Below are positions 53,729 to 63,857 of a stretch of 64,000 bases of DNA, piece by piece. The stretch's first letter is position 1. The number at the start of each line of letters is the position of its first letter. The notes under the pieces are model-generated. The model was not told the DNA's origin. It saw nothing but the letters and a program-made list of their open reading frames with translations, and did not search any database. Location: assembly GCF_028283705.1 (NCBI RefSeq), contig NZ_JAPWKD010000031.1:1-64000 (forward strand). Reading direction: 5' to 3'. The DNA comes from Pantoea sp. (GTDB lineage: Bacteria; Pseudomonadota; Gammaproteobacteria; Enterobacterales; Enterobacteriaceae). The translations under genes and the position numbers were made by a program.

Positions 53729-54428
53729 ATTCGACCTTGGTGGTTACAACCGGGATTTAATTCGTAAGGTGTCAGGGTGCCGTGAGGGTATCAGCATCAT
53801 GATGGCTATGCATTTCTGAAATGCATCTTCGCATGCGGGGGTGAGGATGTGGAAACCGGACTGGAAGCGAGTATTGATAGTAACCTTTCAGGAATGCATG
53901 CCGCTGAAGATAAAGCTGAAAACAAACATTTCCTAATCGAGGACCAGAAATCTGTTCACGGATGTTTATGGGTTAAGCCTGCGCTGATGCGGTTTTTTTA
54001 TTATTCATTTGAGAGCGTATAAAAACGGCCATCATTTTACCCCGTAATCTCTCACAGGCATGCTGTTGCCATCGGAAAAAGAGGCTCAGAAAACAGTGAG
54101 TCTCTGAAGAAATATTGTTACTGTCAGTATCTTATAATTCCCCTCAGGAGTCCCTCCGGGGATTTCCGGTCTTCCAGGTATATTTCGTTATGTTCACGTC
54201 CGGGATTTATGCTGTGATTCTTCATGCTCAGCCATTGCACGGATTGCAAAACGTTTTATTCGCCTGTCATGACGTTGAAGTAAACCGGTGTCGGGACGTA
54301 GATGTTTTTATCCGGGAAGTGATGGTGTTCGGAGCAGTAAAGGGGAGGGCGGTATTGGAGGTACGGTAATACTGATAACACCTTCGGAAGAGTGAAATAA
54401 AAAAACGGGCGTCTTGTCCAGTCCGGAC
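53729..54428. other. Decayed plasmid backbone
   Basis: It begins with the out-of-frame remains of the StbB-like gene to about 53990. The rest has no supported gene; short frames such as 54115-54369 have no ribosome site or known family. Confidence 0.45.
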
Positions 54429-54575
54429 TCAGATTTTCAGGGCTGATTTTTTCTCTTCCTCCGCCTCCGCTTTCTGCGCCAGCGGCTTTTCTGCAACTGC
54501 AACTTTTTCCGAAATAAACTCATTAAAGAGAATGGCCAATTCACTCAGGCTGTAACGGTTTACCGAATTTAGCCA
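54429..54575 (-). pseudogene. 3' end of a gene cut by the IS3-family element
   Basis: The minus-strand frame ending at 54429 has a coding-like tail (SLSELAILFNEFISEKVAVAE, then an acidic/Lys-rich end). Its 5' part is replaced by the left end of the IS element near 54577. Family unknown. Confidence 0.35.
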
Positions 54576-55520
54576 TCTGAACAGAGGTGATATGCTCACC
54601 TCAGAACAAAACAGGTGCCCCAATGAAAAAAAACTTCAGTGTAAAGTTTAAACGCGAATCCGCCCAGCTTGTTGTCGATCAGAATTAGACTGTTGCTGAA
54701 ACGGCTAAAGCGATGGATATCGGACTTTCTACCATGACGCGCTGGGTAAAATAGTTACGTGATGAACGTCAGGGCAAAACGCCCAAAGCTTCGCCGATAA
54801 CACTGGGACAGATTGAAATACGTGAGTTAAAGAAAAAACTTCAACCTATTGAAATGGAGAAGATATCTTAAAAAAGACGACATCTTGAAAAAGGCTACCG
54901 GCTCTAGATGTCAGACTCTCTGAACAGTTCTCGTTAATTGGGAATCTCAGAGCGCGTTATCCTGTGGCGACACTCTGCCATGTGTTTGGGGTTTACCGCA
55001 GCAGCTACAAATACTGGAAAAGTCGTCCTGATGAACAGGATATCAGGCTGACAGCGCTGTGTAGCTAGGTGTAGGAGTTACACAGCATCAGCCATGGCTC
55101 TGTCGGTGCAAGGAGCATTGCCACTATAGCAACGCTTAGGGGCTTCCGTATGGGGCGATGGCTTGCTGGCAAACTCATGAAAGAGCTGTGACTGGTAAGC
55201 TGCCGACAGCCAATACACCGGTATAAACGAGGCGAACAGGAGAATGTTGCTATACCGAACCACCTTTATCGTCAGTTCGCGGTCACAGAGTCCTACTAAT
55301 TATGGTGTAGCGACGTAATTTATATCTGGACGGGAAAACGCTGTGCGTATCTTGCCGTTGTTCTAGACCTGTTCGCCAGAAAACCCGTTGGCTGAGCAAT
55401 GTCATTCTCACCTGACTGCAAACTTACCATTAGATCGCTGGAAATGGCCTGGGAGCGCCGGGGAAAACCAACTGGGGTGATGTTCCACAGCGATAGTAAT
55501 AATACCAATGTCAGTTTTCT

Positions 55521-55769
55521 TCATTGAGCTGTCTGAGCCGATTGATGTGATTACTGAGGCAGTGAAGATCTTCCCGCATCCTCACTCGGACAGCGGTCTA
55601 CCTTTTGTGTCCTGCCCTTGATTCGTCGGTTGCCGGAGGTTTCTTTATACGAGGTATCTCCTCACCGGTTCGCATGATTCAAGAAGGACCTGACATCGTA
55701 TCTCGTTACTGTCCTGTCCGGGTTATCAGTCAGCGGTTTCAATCATGTCTTCCTGACAGGTGATCAGCC
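55521..55769 (+). ncRNA. Possible relic of an IS110 bridge-RNA region
   Basis: IS110-group elements encode a structured bridge RNA in the non-coding stretch between the left end and the transposase. Here about 250 bp of non-coding sequence fills that place. I inferred this only from position; no fold was computed, and the element is inactive. Confidence 0.25.
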
Positions 55770-56861
55770 ATGAATGATGAAAATACTGACGCCACTGTTC
55801 GCTGTAATGAATCAAAACAACAAAGTCCCCGAAACGGAGTATTTCGCCACAACACGACAGGGATACAGCCAGATGCTGGCGTGGATGGCCACTTTTGGCT
55901 CAATACAGAGAATTGGTGTTGAGTGCACAGGAACCTACGGCTCAGAACTGCTGCGTTACTTACACAAAGCCGGAGTAGAAGTGTTTGAGGTAACAGCACC
56001 CGATTGCATGGAGCGACGCAGGCGTGGTAAAAGCGACACTATTGGTGCAGAGTCCGCCGCTCATGCTGCATTCTCGGAAATACGGACAGTCACGCCAAAA
56101 ACACGTGATGGAATGATTGAGTCTCTACGGGTGCTAAAACTTGCCGAAAAACAGCGATATCTGCCCGCAGAGTCGCTCTTCGGATTATTCATTCCAATAT
56201 TATCTCTGCACCGGATGAACTACGTGAACTGCTCAGAAATATAACTCGCATGCAGTTTATCAGAACACTGGGCTCCTGGATGCCAGATGCCAGATGCCAG
56301 TGAATACCGCGATGTTACGAACGTTTATCGCATCGCATTGCATTAAAATCCCTGGCTCGAGGCTATCTCGAGTTACATGACGAAATCGCTGATCTGGATG
56401 TCATTATTGCGGCTATTGTTGACGAGCTGACGCCTGACCTGATTAAACGTAATACAATTGGGTACGAAAGCGCTTCGTAGTCGCTGATCACTACCGGAGA
56501 CAATCCCTAACGACTACCATCTGAAACAGGTTTTGCAGCAATGTGTGGTGTCAGCCCAGCTCCAGTCTCTTCTGGAAAAACGAACCGTTACCGACTTAAC
56601 CGAGGTGGAGATCGTGCAGTGAATAGTGCACTTCACATCATCGCCATCGGTCGTTTACGAACTGAAGCAAAAACCAGGGAGTATGCAGACAGATGAGTGG
56701 TTGAAGGGCATACAAAATGGAAGCAATAGGCTGCTTGAAGCGTTATATTTCACGCAAAGTTTATACATTACTACGTAATCAAAACAGTCAGGTCTGCAGC
56801 ATTCAGATAACGCCTTGACTATTAGAAGCGCGTCCAGGGTGCCCACAACACAAGCAGGCCG
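55521..56861 (+). mobile_element. Degraded IS110-family element nested in the IS3 element
   Basis: About 1.34 kb interrupts IS3 OrfB. The transposase begins near 55770 (MNDEN) with a deletion that removes the first catalytic Asp region. It then reads well from 55800 to 56190 (RIGVECTGTYGSELLRYLHK, RRRRGKSDTIGAESAAHAA). C-terminal parts in other frames include AAMCGVSPAPVSSGKTNRYR and SALHIIAIGRLRTEAKTREY (about 56540-56690). Both halves are typical of IS110 transposases. Several frameshifts and stops show it is dead. Confidence 0.8.
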
Positions 56862-57146
56862 TTCAGGCGATTACTGTAGCGTTGCCGGATCAAGCAGAGC
56901 ATGAGTCGACGTGGAAACTGCTCGGATAACAGCCCAATGGAGCGGTTCTTCCAGAGGCTGAAAAAGGCGTAGGTTCTTGTAATTGGGTGCATGAACTAGA
57001 GTGAGGCCTATTTGTAATAGCCGATTATATCGTGGGTTATTTACGCTAAGGCCGCATGAATATAATGGTGGCTTACCGCACAATGAAACTGTAAGTCGAT
57101 ACTGGAAAAACTCTAAAGCAGTGGCCAGTTTTAGTTGACCACTTCA

Positions 57147-57655
57147 GTCATCAAAATCGAAGGCGAGGATAAAAAAGGACTTTGGTCGTCCGGTATCCAG
57201 GTGCTATTTGATTTTTTCGGTAAGATTTGTCGGTTGGGCAATCTGTTCGTCGGTTGCAATGTTTGAGGTGGATGCATGGCTTGTTGCGGGTCCTTTAATT
57301 CAATCTATCGGCATAATAAAGCTTCCTGTCTTTAGGGACCTGTTGTCCGGATAAAATACGGGTGATGGCTGACCTGAGATGTGAACTGAGTTATCACTCC
57401 CGATAATTTAATGCTGTGATCTGATCCGATGTCGGATACAAGATGTTTCATAATTACAACATACTTTGAGTCAACAGATTAACATGCCAAAACTCAACAT
57501 CTGCGCCGTTAGTGATTCTATATGAAAATATCAGAAAAATCAGATGTTTTCAGAATTAAACGGCATCATTGGCATGACGTGAGAAATTACCGGTTGTTAA
57601 TCCGCCATTGAAGTTAAAGCCTGATTGTTCGCCATAACCTGATCTTAGATCAAAA
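57147..57655. other. Gap between the IS remains and feoA
   Basis: About 510 bp. I see no coding frame with support and no RNA gene. The part next to feoA probably holds its promoter. Confidence 0.45.
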
Positions 57656-57663
57656 GTGGGAAT

Positions 57664-57682
57664 GGTTATCATTTATATAATC
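57664..57682. promoter_or_regulatory. Possible Fur box upstream of feoA
   Basis: Read on the minus strand, GATTATATAAATGATAACC matches about 12 of 19 positions of the classical Fur box. It lies about 35 bp before the feoA start. Fur control of feo genes is well established in enterobacteria; this site is only a moderate match. Confidence 0.35.
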
Positions 57683-57714
57683 ATCAGCTCCTTGTTACTG
57701 AGCTGGCTGATGAT

Positions 57715-57942
57715 ATGCATATTAAAACGAACCGCGTTTATCGGATTGCAGGCTACAAAAGCCCGATTAATCCCGCCTGGCGGCAAAAGCTACTGGCGAT
57801 GGGTATGCTCCCTGGCGCGCTTATCGAAGTTATCCGCGTGGCCCCGATGGGGGACCCGGTGCAAATTCGCACGCGGCGCATCAGCCTGGCAGTACGACAG
57901 CAGGATCTTGCGGCCATCCTTCTTGAGGAAATGACCGCATGA
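57715..57942 (+). CDS. feoA: Ferrous iron transport protein FeoA
   Basis: A 75-residue cytoplasmic SH3-like protein matching enterobacterial FeoA: YRIAGYKSPINPAWRQKLLA, GMLPGALIEVIRVAPMGDPV and RRISLAVRQQDL. It assists FeoB in Fe(II) uptake, probably by binding it. The stop overlaps the feoB start (ATGA). The ATG at 57715 has only a weak ribosome site. A Fur-like sequence is upstream. Confidence 0.93.
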   Translation: MHIKTNRVYRIAGYKSPINPAWRQKLLAMGMLPGALIEVIRVAPMGDPVQIRTRRISLAVRQQDLAAILLEEMTA

Positions 57943-60254
57943 AGAAATTAATCATTGGTTTGATTGGCAACCCCAATACCGGCAAAACCACCTTATTTAA
58001 CCAGCTTACAGGCGCGCGGCAGCGGGTGGGTAACTGGGCTGGGGTGACAGTCGAACGCAAAGAAGGGCAATTTTTTACGGCCTCATCCGATGTGCATCTG
58101 ATTGATTTACCCGGTACGCGCTCGCTGACCACCATTTCGGCGGATACCTCGATAGATGAAAGCATTGCCTGTCAGTACCTGTTTAACGATCAGGCCGACC
58201 TGGTGATCAATGTTGTGGATGCGTCGAATCTGGAAAATAACCTGTTTCTGACGGTGCAATTGCTGGAATTAGGCGTTCCCTGCATTATCGCGCTGAATAT
58301 GCAGGATATTGCCGCCAGTCAGAATATCAGCATCGATATTGATGGGCTTTCCCGCCGACTGGGCTGTCCGGTGGTGTCTCTGACATCAACGCGCGGCGAA
58401 GGGATTGCCAGGCTTAAAGAGACCATCGACAGTCACCATCATCTCGCACCAATAAAATGGGTGACGTATCCGGCTGAAATTGAAGCCACGATCACCCGAC
58501 TGCGCTCCATGATGCCGTCTGCTATTCCGGAACAAAAGCAATACTGGCTGGCATTGCAGCTGCTGGAAGGAGATCTCAACAGCCAGAAAATTTGTTCCGG
58601 TGTGGTGCAACATCTGCCGGAGATAAACAAAGAAGCCGGTGGCGATCCGGGTATGATCATTGCCGATTATCGTTTCCGTGCGATTACCGAACTTTGCACC
58701 AGCGTCAGCAATATCCATCAGTCCGCACCAGGCCAGCTTACTGGCCTGATCGATAAGGTCGTGCTTAACCGCTGGGCCGGGATTCCGATATTCCTCGGTG
58801 TCATGTACCTGATGTTTGTGCTGTCGATTAATATCGGCGCGGCATTGCAACCGGTGTTTGATAGTGGCTCGGTCGCGTTGTTTATCCACGGCACGCAATG
58901 GCTTGGCTACACCTTGCATTTCCCCGACTGGCTGACCGTATTTCTCGCGCAGGGCATTGGTGCGGGTATCAATACGGTACTGCCGATTATTCCCCAGATT
59001 GGCCTGATGTATCTTTTCCTGTCTTTTCTGGAGGATTCCGGTTACATGGCGCGTGCGGCCTTCGTAATGGATCGCCTGATGCAGGCATTGGGGTTACCGG
59101 GTAAATCGTTTGTGCCACTGATTGTCGGCTTTGGCTGCAATGTGCCATCAGTGATGGGCGCGCGTACGCTGGATACGCCGCGTGAACGCCTGATTACCGT
59201 ACTGATTGCTCCCTTTATGTCCTGCGGTGCGCGTCTGGCGATTTTTGCCGTGTTTGCTGCGGCATTTTTTGGTGCTCACAGTGCCAGCCTGGTGTTCTCG
59301 TTGTATGTGCTGGGGATTGCTGTGGCGATCATCACCGGGTTGACCCTGAAACATACGTTACTGCGGGGCGAAGCCTCACCTTTCATTATGGAGCTGCCGG
59401 TTTACCATCGTCCGCACCTGAAGAGCCTGCTGATTCAGACCTGGCAACGCCTGAAGATGTTCATTATCCGCGCGGGCCGGGTGATTATCCTTGTCAGTAT
59501 GATTATCGGGGTACTGAGCAGCTTCTCGTTTAACGGCAACACGGTGAATAACATCAACGATTCTGCGCTGGCAGCGACCAGCAAAGTGATTACGCCGATT
59601 CTCCAACCCATTGGGGTCACGGATGATAACTGGCAGGCCACGGTAGGGCTGGTGACAGGCATCATGGCAAAAGAGGTGGTGGTAGGGACCCTTAACAGCC
59701 TGTACACCGGTGAAGATGTGCAAAGTGGTGGGTTCAACCCTGAGGAGTTTAATCTGTTGACGGAACTGTCAGGTTCACTGACCGCAACCTGGGAAGGGTT
59801 GAAAGCCGCAGTCAGTCTGGGAGCGTTAGCCAACCCGATCGAAGCCAGTAAGGGCGATGGTGAGATGGCTGCCGGACAGATGGGGGTGATGAGCGCGAAA
59901 TTTGGCAGCGTGCTTGCCGCCTACAGCTACCTGATTTTCGTCCTGCTGTATGTGCCTTGTGTCTCGGTAATGGGGGCGATTGCGCGTGAAGCGGGTAGAA
60001 ACTGGATGCTGTTCTCTTTCTTCTGGGGTCTGAATGTAGCGTTTTCTCTTGCCACCCTGTTTTATCAAAGCGTGACCTTTAGTACGCATCCGGCCTACAG
60101 CGCAATCTGCCTGTTCAGCGTCATTGTGGTGAATGTGGTAATCATTGTGTTGCTGCGTAAATGGGGCAAACGGATAAAAGAACACCGACTTAATATTCCA
60201 GTACCGGGAAATAGTGCGGGATGTGATGGTTGCAAAGGATGTTGTAATAGCTAA
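57939..60254 (+). CDS. feoB: Ferrous iron permease FeoB
   Basis: A 771-residue Fe(II) transporter. The N-terminal G domain shows G1 GNPNTGKTT, the G3 motif DLPGT and G4 NMQD, followed by the GDI helix domain. Two Gate repeats lie in the membrane part, with the conserved FVPLIVGFGCNVPSVMGART motif near residue 390-410. The C-terminus is Cys-rich (GCDGCKGCCNS). Length is normal for the enterobacterial protein. feoC is not found downstream; the next gene is convergent. Confidence 0.96.
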   Translation: MKKLIIGLIGNPNTGKTTLFNQLTGARQRVGNWAGVTVERKEGQFFTASSDVHLIDLPGTRSLTTISADTSIDESIACQYLFNDQADLVINVVDASNLENNLFLTVQLLELGVPCIIALNMQDIAASQNISIDIDGLSRRLGCPVVSLTSTRGEGIARLKETIDSHHHLAPIKWVTYPAEIEATITRLRSMMPSAIPEQKQYWLALQLLEGDLNSQKICSGVVQHLPEINKEAGGDPGMIIADYRFRAITELCTSVSNIHQSAPGQLTGLIDKVVLNRWAGIPIFLGVMYLMFVLSINIGAALQPVFDSGSVALFIHGTQWLGYTLHFPDWLTVFLAQGIGAGINTVLPIIPQIGLMYLFLSFLEDSGYMARAAFVMDRLMQALGLPGKSFVPLIVGFGCNVPSVMGARTLDTPRERLITVLIAPFMSCGARLAIFAVFAAAFFGAHSASLVFSLYVLGIAVAIITGLTLKHTLLRGEASPFIMELPVYHRPHLKSLLIQTWQRLKMFIIRAGRVIILVSMIIGVLSSFSFNGNTVNNINDSALAATSKVITPILQPIGVTDDNWQATVGLVTGIMAKEVVVGTLNSLYTGEDVQSGGFNPEEFNLLTELSGSLTATWEGLKAAVSLGALANPIEASKGDGEMAAGQMGVMSAKFGSVLAAYSYLIFVLLYVPCVSVMGAIAREAGRNWMLFSFFWGLNVAFSLATLFYQSVTFSTHPAYSAICLFSVIVVNVVIIVLLRKWGKRIKEHRLNIPVPGNSAGCDGCKGCCNS

Positions 60255-60272
60255 GTTTTCATTGCAATAAGT

Positions 60273-60298
60273 ATGGCCCCGACAATTGCCGGGGCCAT
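60273..60298. terminator. Shared hairpin between feoB and the transaldolase gene
   Basis: ATGGCCCCG pairs with CGGGGCCAT (9 bp, 8-base loop) between two convergent genes. T tracts are poor on both sides, so efficiency is uncertain. Confidence 0.6.
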
Positions 60299-60308
60299 GA
60301 CTGGCGGT

Positions 60309-61259
60309 TTACAGATACCGTGTGAGTAACGTCTCAAGGCTATTTTGGTCAATGGCAAACAGGCGGATACCCTCGGCAAGTTTTTCGACTGCCATCGCAT
60401 CCTGATTGTGTGCCCAGTAAAATTCTGCTTCGCTGATGGCATCAGGTTTGGGGTGGCGCGTACCTTCGTAGGCGAGCGGAGCAGGAACTGCCGTTTCGTT
60501 CTGCTGAAGCTGTGCCAGCAAAGCTGGAGAAACCGTCAGGCGATCGCAGCCGTTTAGCGCCAGCACCTGTTCTGGCGTGCGGAAGCTGGCACCCATCACC
60601 ACCGTCTGGTAACCATGCATTTTGTAGAAATGATAGATATTGCGCACTGACTCAACCCCCGGATCGTTGTCGAGGGTAAAAACGGTGTCCGGTTTATTCT
60701 TTTTGTACCAGTCATAGATACGTCCGACAAAAGGCGAGATCAGGAAAACGCCTGCATCGGCGCAGGCCCGGGCTTGGGCGAAAGAAAACAATAGCGTCAG
60801 ATTACAATTGATACCCTCTTTTTCCAGCACTTCAGCGGCGCGAATTCCCTGCCAGGTCGCGGCCAGTTTGATCAGGACGCGATCTTTAGTGATACCTTTC
60901 TCTTCATAGAGTGCGATCAATTCTCGCGCCTTACCTATGCTGGCTTCGGTGTCAAAAGAGAGCCGCGCGTCAACTTCAGTTGAAATACGTCCCGGTACGC
61001 TTTTCAGGATCAGTGCACCAATGCTGACAGCCAGATAATCGGCAATAGCTGAGGGGTGGGCTTCCTTGCCAGCCTGACGCGTCTTTACTGCCGTGACCGC
61101 ATCTTTTATTAGCTGTTGATATTGCGGCAGCTGCGCTGCTTTATAAATTAATGACGGGTTGGTGGTGGCATCTTCGGGTTGATAAGCCAGAATGCTATCA
61201 ATATCCCCACTGTCGGCGACAATAATGGTTCGCTGCTTTAATTGTTCAAGCTGGTTCAC
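60309..61259 (-). CDS. tal: Transaldolase
   Basis: A 316-residue class I transaldolase, same length as E. coli TalA. The N-terminus has VADSGDIDSI and DATTNPSL. The Schiff-base Lys lies in VLIKLAATWQGI, followed by NCNLTLLFSFAQARACADAG and SPFVGRIYDWY. It moves dihydroxyacetone units between sugar phosphates in the pentose phosphate pathway. It follows the GatZ-like gene by 75 bp and is the last gene of the PTS operon, so it probably serves that sugar pathway. Confidence 0.95.
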   Translation of the reverse strand: MNQLEQLKQRTIIVADSGDIDSILAYQPEDATTNPSLIYKAAQLPQYQQLIKDAVTAVKTRQAGKEAHPSAIADYLAVSIGALILKSVPGRISTEVDARLSFDTEASIGKARELIALYEEKGITKDRVLIKLAATWQGIRAAEVLEKEGINCNLTLLFSFAQARACADAGVFLISPFVGRIYDWYKKNKPDTVFTLDNDPGVESVRNIYHFYKMHGYQTVVMGASFRTPEQVLALNGCDRLTVSPALLAQLQQNETAVPAPLAYEGTRHPKPDAISEAEFYWAHNQDAMAVEKLAEGIRLFAIDQNSLETLLTRYL

Positions 61260-61334
61260 AATCTTTACCTCGGTAATTTGTTTAGCCGGATCACCGGGAA
61301 CATCCTTTTCCCGGTTATTAATCGCGTCAAAAGA

Positions 61335-62588
61335 TTATTTTGCTTGAGCGACGCGTGAGGTCAGACCTGACATATTGAAGCATTCCGCTTCATTCTGGAT
61401 CATGTCTTTGATTTTGTTCACTACGTAACGCTCAGGCTCCACGCCAAAAGAGCGCAAATTAGCGAACAGGGTTTTCATTTCTTTCACGACATCCGGCTTT
61501 TCATAATTATAATGACCGCTGAGTTCAAGAATTTCTTTCAGCAATTCCGGCTCATTAAAAATCTGTTCTTCAGATTTGTTTTTATGCTCATCGGTCATCC
61601 ATTTCTCCCATTTGTGGCTCAGCACGCACTCACGGGTCAGTACATTTTTAAGATTAGAAGCGGACTGGATAAAACCTTTGGCCGCCAGATCTTTTTCTAC
61701 TTCGGCCAGTTTGAGGTAGGCGCGGGTTTCGATGGTGCCATACGCCGGGGCAACGTTCATCGCGGTTATCCCCAGGCCCGGGTGTTTCAGCAGGATGTCA
61801 TCCGGCAGATAGTCACCGTTATGCTCTTTTAAACCCACACCGTAGCGGGTACTGATTGCCGAGAGTTCAGCCGACTGTTTATCGTTAAAATGTCCGACAT
61901 TCTTTGTCAGGCGCGTCAACGTACCAGTCTGGCCGACGATAAATAACGGTTGTGGCAAGCTGGCGGCCAGCAGACGTTTGTTGAGTTCAACAATAAAGCC
62001 TTCATAAGCGCTGATATCGGTCAGGCCGCCATTGGTTTCTTCGGTGCCGACTTCATAGAAAAACTCTTTCAGGTTGTTGGCCTTACGGTATTCTTCACAG
62101 AAGCGAATCAGTTCGACGGTGCGGCTCAGCACCAGTTCGATATCAATCACTTTCCCCACGACATACGGGTCTTTGGTCGGGTCAATGTGCAACAGGTCGA
62201 AACCGGCATCCATATCAATCTGATAGGAGCGGCGCGCCAGTTCCATGGCTTCTGCTTCCGGAATATGGTCTTTACGTTCTTTGTCACGCTGCCAGGGGCC
62301 GCCGTGGTCACGGCAGAGGAAATAGTCGCCATCGAAGCCAACTTTTTCCGCCATTGCTTTTAAATCTGCGGCAAAGCGGAACTGATCCCAGTTATTGACA
62401 TAACCTGCACCAAATTCATCGGCATCAACCTGATTACGGCTGGCGATAAACATCAATGGCAGATCTTTTTCTTTACCCAGTTCAAAGCACGCCTGAATAA
62501 GCGCAGGTGACATGGGTCCGATACCCAGCATCGTTGATTTTCCACCGTTGACAATATAATCGACGTACTGTTTCATGGTATTTTTCAT
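61335..62588 (-). CDS. GatZ/KbaZ-like tagatose-bisphosphate aldolase subunit family protein
   Basis: A 417-residue member of the D-tagatose-1,6-bisphosphate aldolase non-catalytic (Z) subunit family. It shows TMLGIGPMSPALIQACFELG, FLCRDHGGPW, DLLHIDPTKDP and EVGTEETNGG. In galactitol and N-acetylgalactosamine pathways the Z subunit stabilises the GatY/KbaY catalytic subunit. No Y subunit gene is in the window, so it may be encoded elsewhere or this branch may act alone. Encoded ten bases after the EIIC gene. Confidence 0.85.
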   Translation of the reverse strand: MKNTMKQYVDYIVNGGKSTMLGIGPMSPALIQACFELGKEKDLPLMFIASRNQVDADEFGAGYVNNWDQFRFAADLKAMAEKVGFDGDYFLCRDHGGPWQRDKERKDHIPEAEAMELARRSYQIDMDAGFDLLHIDPTKDPYVVGKVIDIELVLSRTVELIRFCEEYRKANNLKEFFYEVGTEETNGGLTDISAYEGFIVELNKRLLAASLPQPLFIVGQTGTLTRLTKNVGHFNDKQSAELSAISTRYGVGLKEHNGDYLPDDILLKHPGLGITAMNVAPAYGTIETRAYLKLAEVEKDLAAKGFIQSASNLKNVLTRECVLSHKWEKWMTDEHKNKSEEQIFNEPELLKEILELSGHYNYEKPDVVKEMKTLFANLRSFGVEPERYVVNKIKDMIQNEAECFNMSGLTSRVAQAK

Positions 62589-62597
62589 AATAACTCC

Positions 62598-63701
62598 TTA
62601 CGCTTTATTTAAATCGGAAGTGACAGGTTTTTTAGCGGGTTCTTTTTTAACGACTTCGCTAATGTTGGGTCGCAGAATATGCAGGCATACAGCCGTAACA
62701 ATGACGCCGATGGCCATATCAATGACGTACCACATCGCGCCTTTATTCACGCCAGCAATGGCAATTAAGCCACCGTGCGGCACCATAGATTCCACGCCAT
62801 GAATCATCGCCAGACCGGCACCCACGGCGCTGCCAATAATGATTGAGGGGAGAACGGTTTTAAGGTTTTTCACTGCAAAAGGAATGGCACCTTCGGTGAT
62901 ACCAATTAAGCCCATAAACGCGGCGGAGGTGCCCATGCGTCTTTCATCTTCCGCCCATTTACGGCGCGAAATTAACGTTGAGAGCGCAATACCCAACGGC
63001 GGAATAGCACAGGCGATACGATAGGCACCGTTCGGGCCATATATCCCTTCGGCCATCAGCGCCAGGGTAAATGCCGTCGCGGTTTTATTCACTGGCCCGC
63101 CCATATCAAAGGCAGCCATTGCTCCGAGGATTAAACCCAGCACCAGGCCGCTGCCGCCCTGCATATTCGACAGCATGGCCACCAGCCATTTCATCGCCAT
63201 ACCGATAGGGCCAATCAGCACGTACAAATAAAGCATGCCGACCAGGCAGCTGGTAACGATAGGGATAATCAGGATCGGCATCACCGGCATCAGCACTTTG
63301 CCGACCTTCCAGGTCTTGACCCATTTCGCGACGTAGCCGCTCAGGATGCCGAGCAGCATCGCACCGAGAAAGCCGGTGACCACATGCGCTTCGCCGAGCG
63401 GCGTGGCAGCCATAAATCCGGTGACTAAGCCTGGCGTCAGGCCCGGTTTGCCAGCAATGGAATAGGCGATATAGGCGGCGAGCACCGGGATCATCATGCC
63501 CAGCCCGGCGCTACCGATGGCTCCAAGGTTTAGCAGGAATGGATTGGTGACCACAATGCCTTTGCCCGGCGTGGGCTCTCCACCCACCAGCGACAGCGCC
63601 AGGCAGATCCCGCCGACCACCACCACCGGCATCATATAAGACACCCCGGTGCTGAATGCTTTGACTAAATCATCCTTAATGGTTTTCATCGTATCCGACA
63701 T
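62598..63701 (-). CDS. Fructose-family PTS permease EIIC
   Basis: A 367-residue inner-membrane PTS component of the fructose-mannitol superfamily. It has about ten hydrophobic segments and family motifs AFDMGGPVNKTATAF, ITEGAIPFAVKN and ESMVPHGGLI. The ATG at 63701 follows GGGAGGAATAAAA; the longer frame to 63791 is not supported. EIIA and EIIB are not fused. The partial EIIB gene is upstream. Sugar specificity is not clear from sequence; a ketose or hexitol is likely given the aldolase-family gene and transaldolase. Confidence 0.9.
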   Translation of the reverse strand: MSDTMKTIKDDLVKAFSTGVSYMMPVVVVGGICLALSLVGGEPTPGKGIVVTNPFLLNLGAIGSAGLGMMIPVLAAYIAYSIAGKPGLTPGLVTGFMAATPLGEAHVVTGFLGAMLLGILSGYVAKWVKTWKVGKVLMPVMPILIIPIVTSCLVGMLYLYVLIGPIGMAMKWLVAMLSNMQGGSGLVLGLILGAMAAFDMGGPVNKTATAFTLALMAEGIYGPNGAYRIACAIPPLGIALSTLISRRKWAEDERRMGTSAAFMGLIGITEGAIPFAVKNLKTVLPSIIIGSAVGAGLAMIHGVESMVPHGGLIAIAGVNKGAMWYVIDMAIGVIVTAVCLHILRPNISEVVKKEPAKKPVTSDLNKA

Positions 63702-63857
63702 TTTTATTCCTCCCGATCTCCGCGATCGCAGTGCTATGGTCGAATAAATCCGCAGGCATAATTGCCTGTACACAGAAATAACGGAGGTCACAGAAATTTA
63801 TTTAACGTTGTTATGCACGTTGGTTTCTGCGAAAAATAAACGCAATTTTACGCAGGA

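Larger units (their letters stand above)
54575..57146 (+). mobile_element. Degraded IS3-family element, split by a nested insertion
   Basis: OrfA begins at 54623 (MKKNFSVKFKRESAQLVVDQ) and has in-frame stops. OrfB keeps RARYPVATLCHVFGVYRSSY, then IYIWTGKRCAYLAVVLDLFA and KPTGVMFHSD before breaking near 55520. It resumes at about 56862 with RCRIKQSMSRRGNCSDNSPM, ERFFQRLKKA, DYIVGY and YWKNSKAVASFS. The right end reads TGAAGTGGTCAAC on the minus strand (57146). The left inverted repeat is not intact. It resembles the ISEhe3-like IS3 group. Confidence 0.8.

Noticed and set aside
57640..57656. FNR site upstream of feoA
   Set aside because: TGAT and ATCA half-sites are separated by five bases instead of four, so the pattern does not fit.
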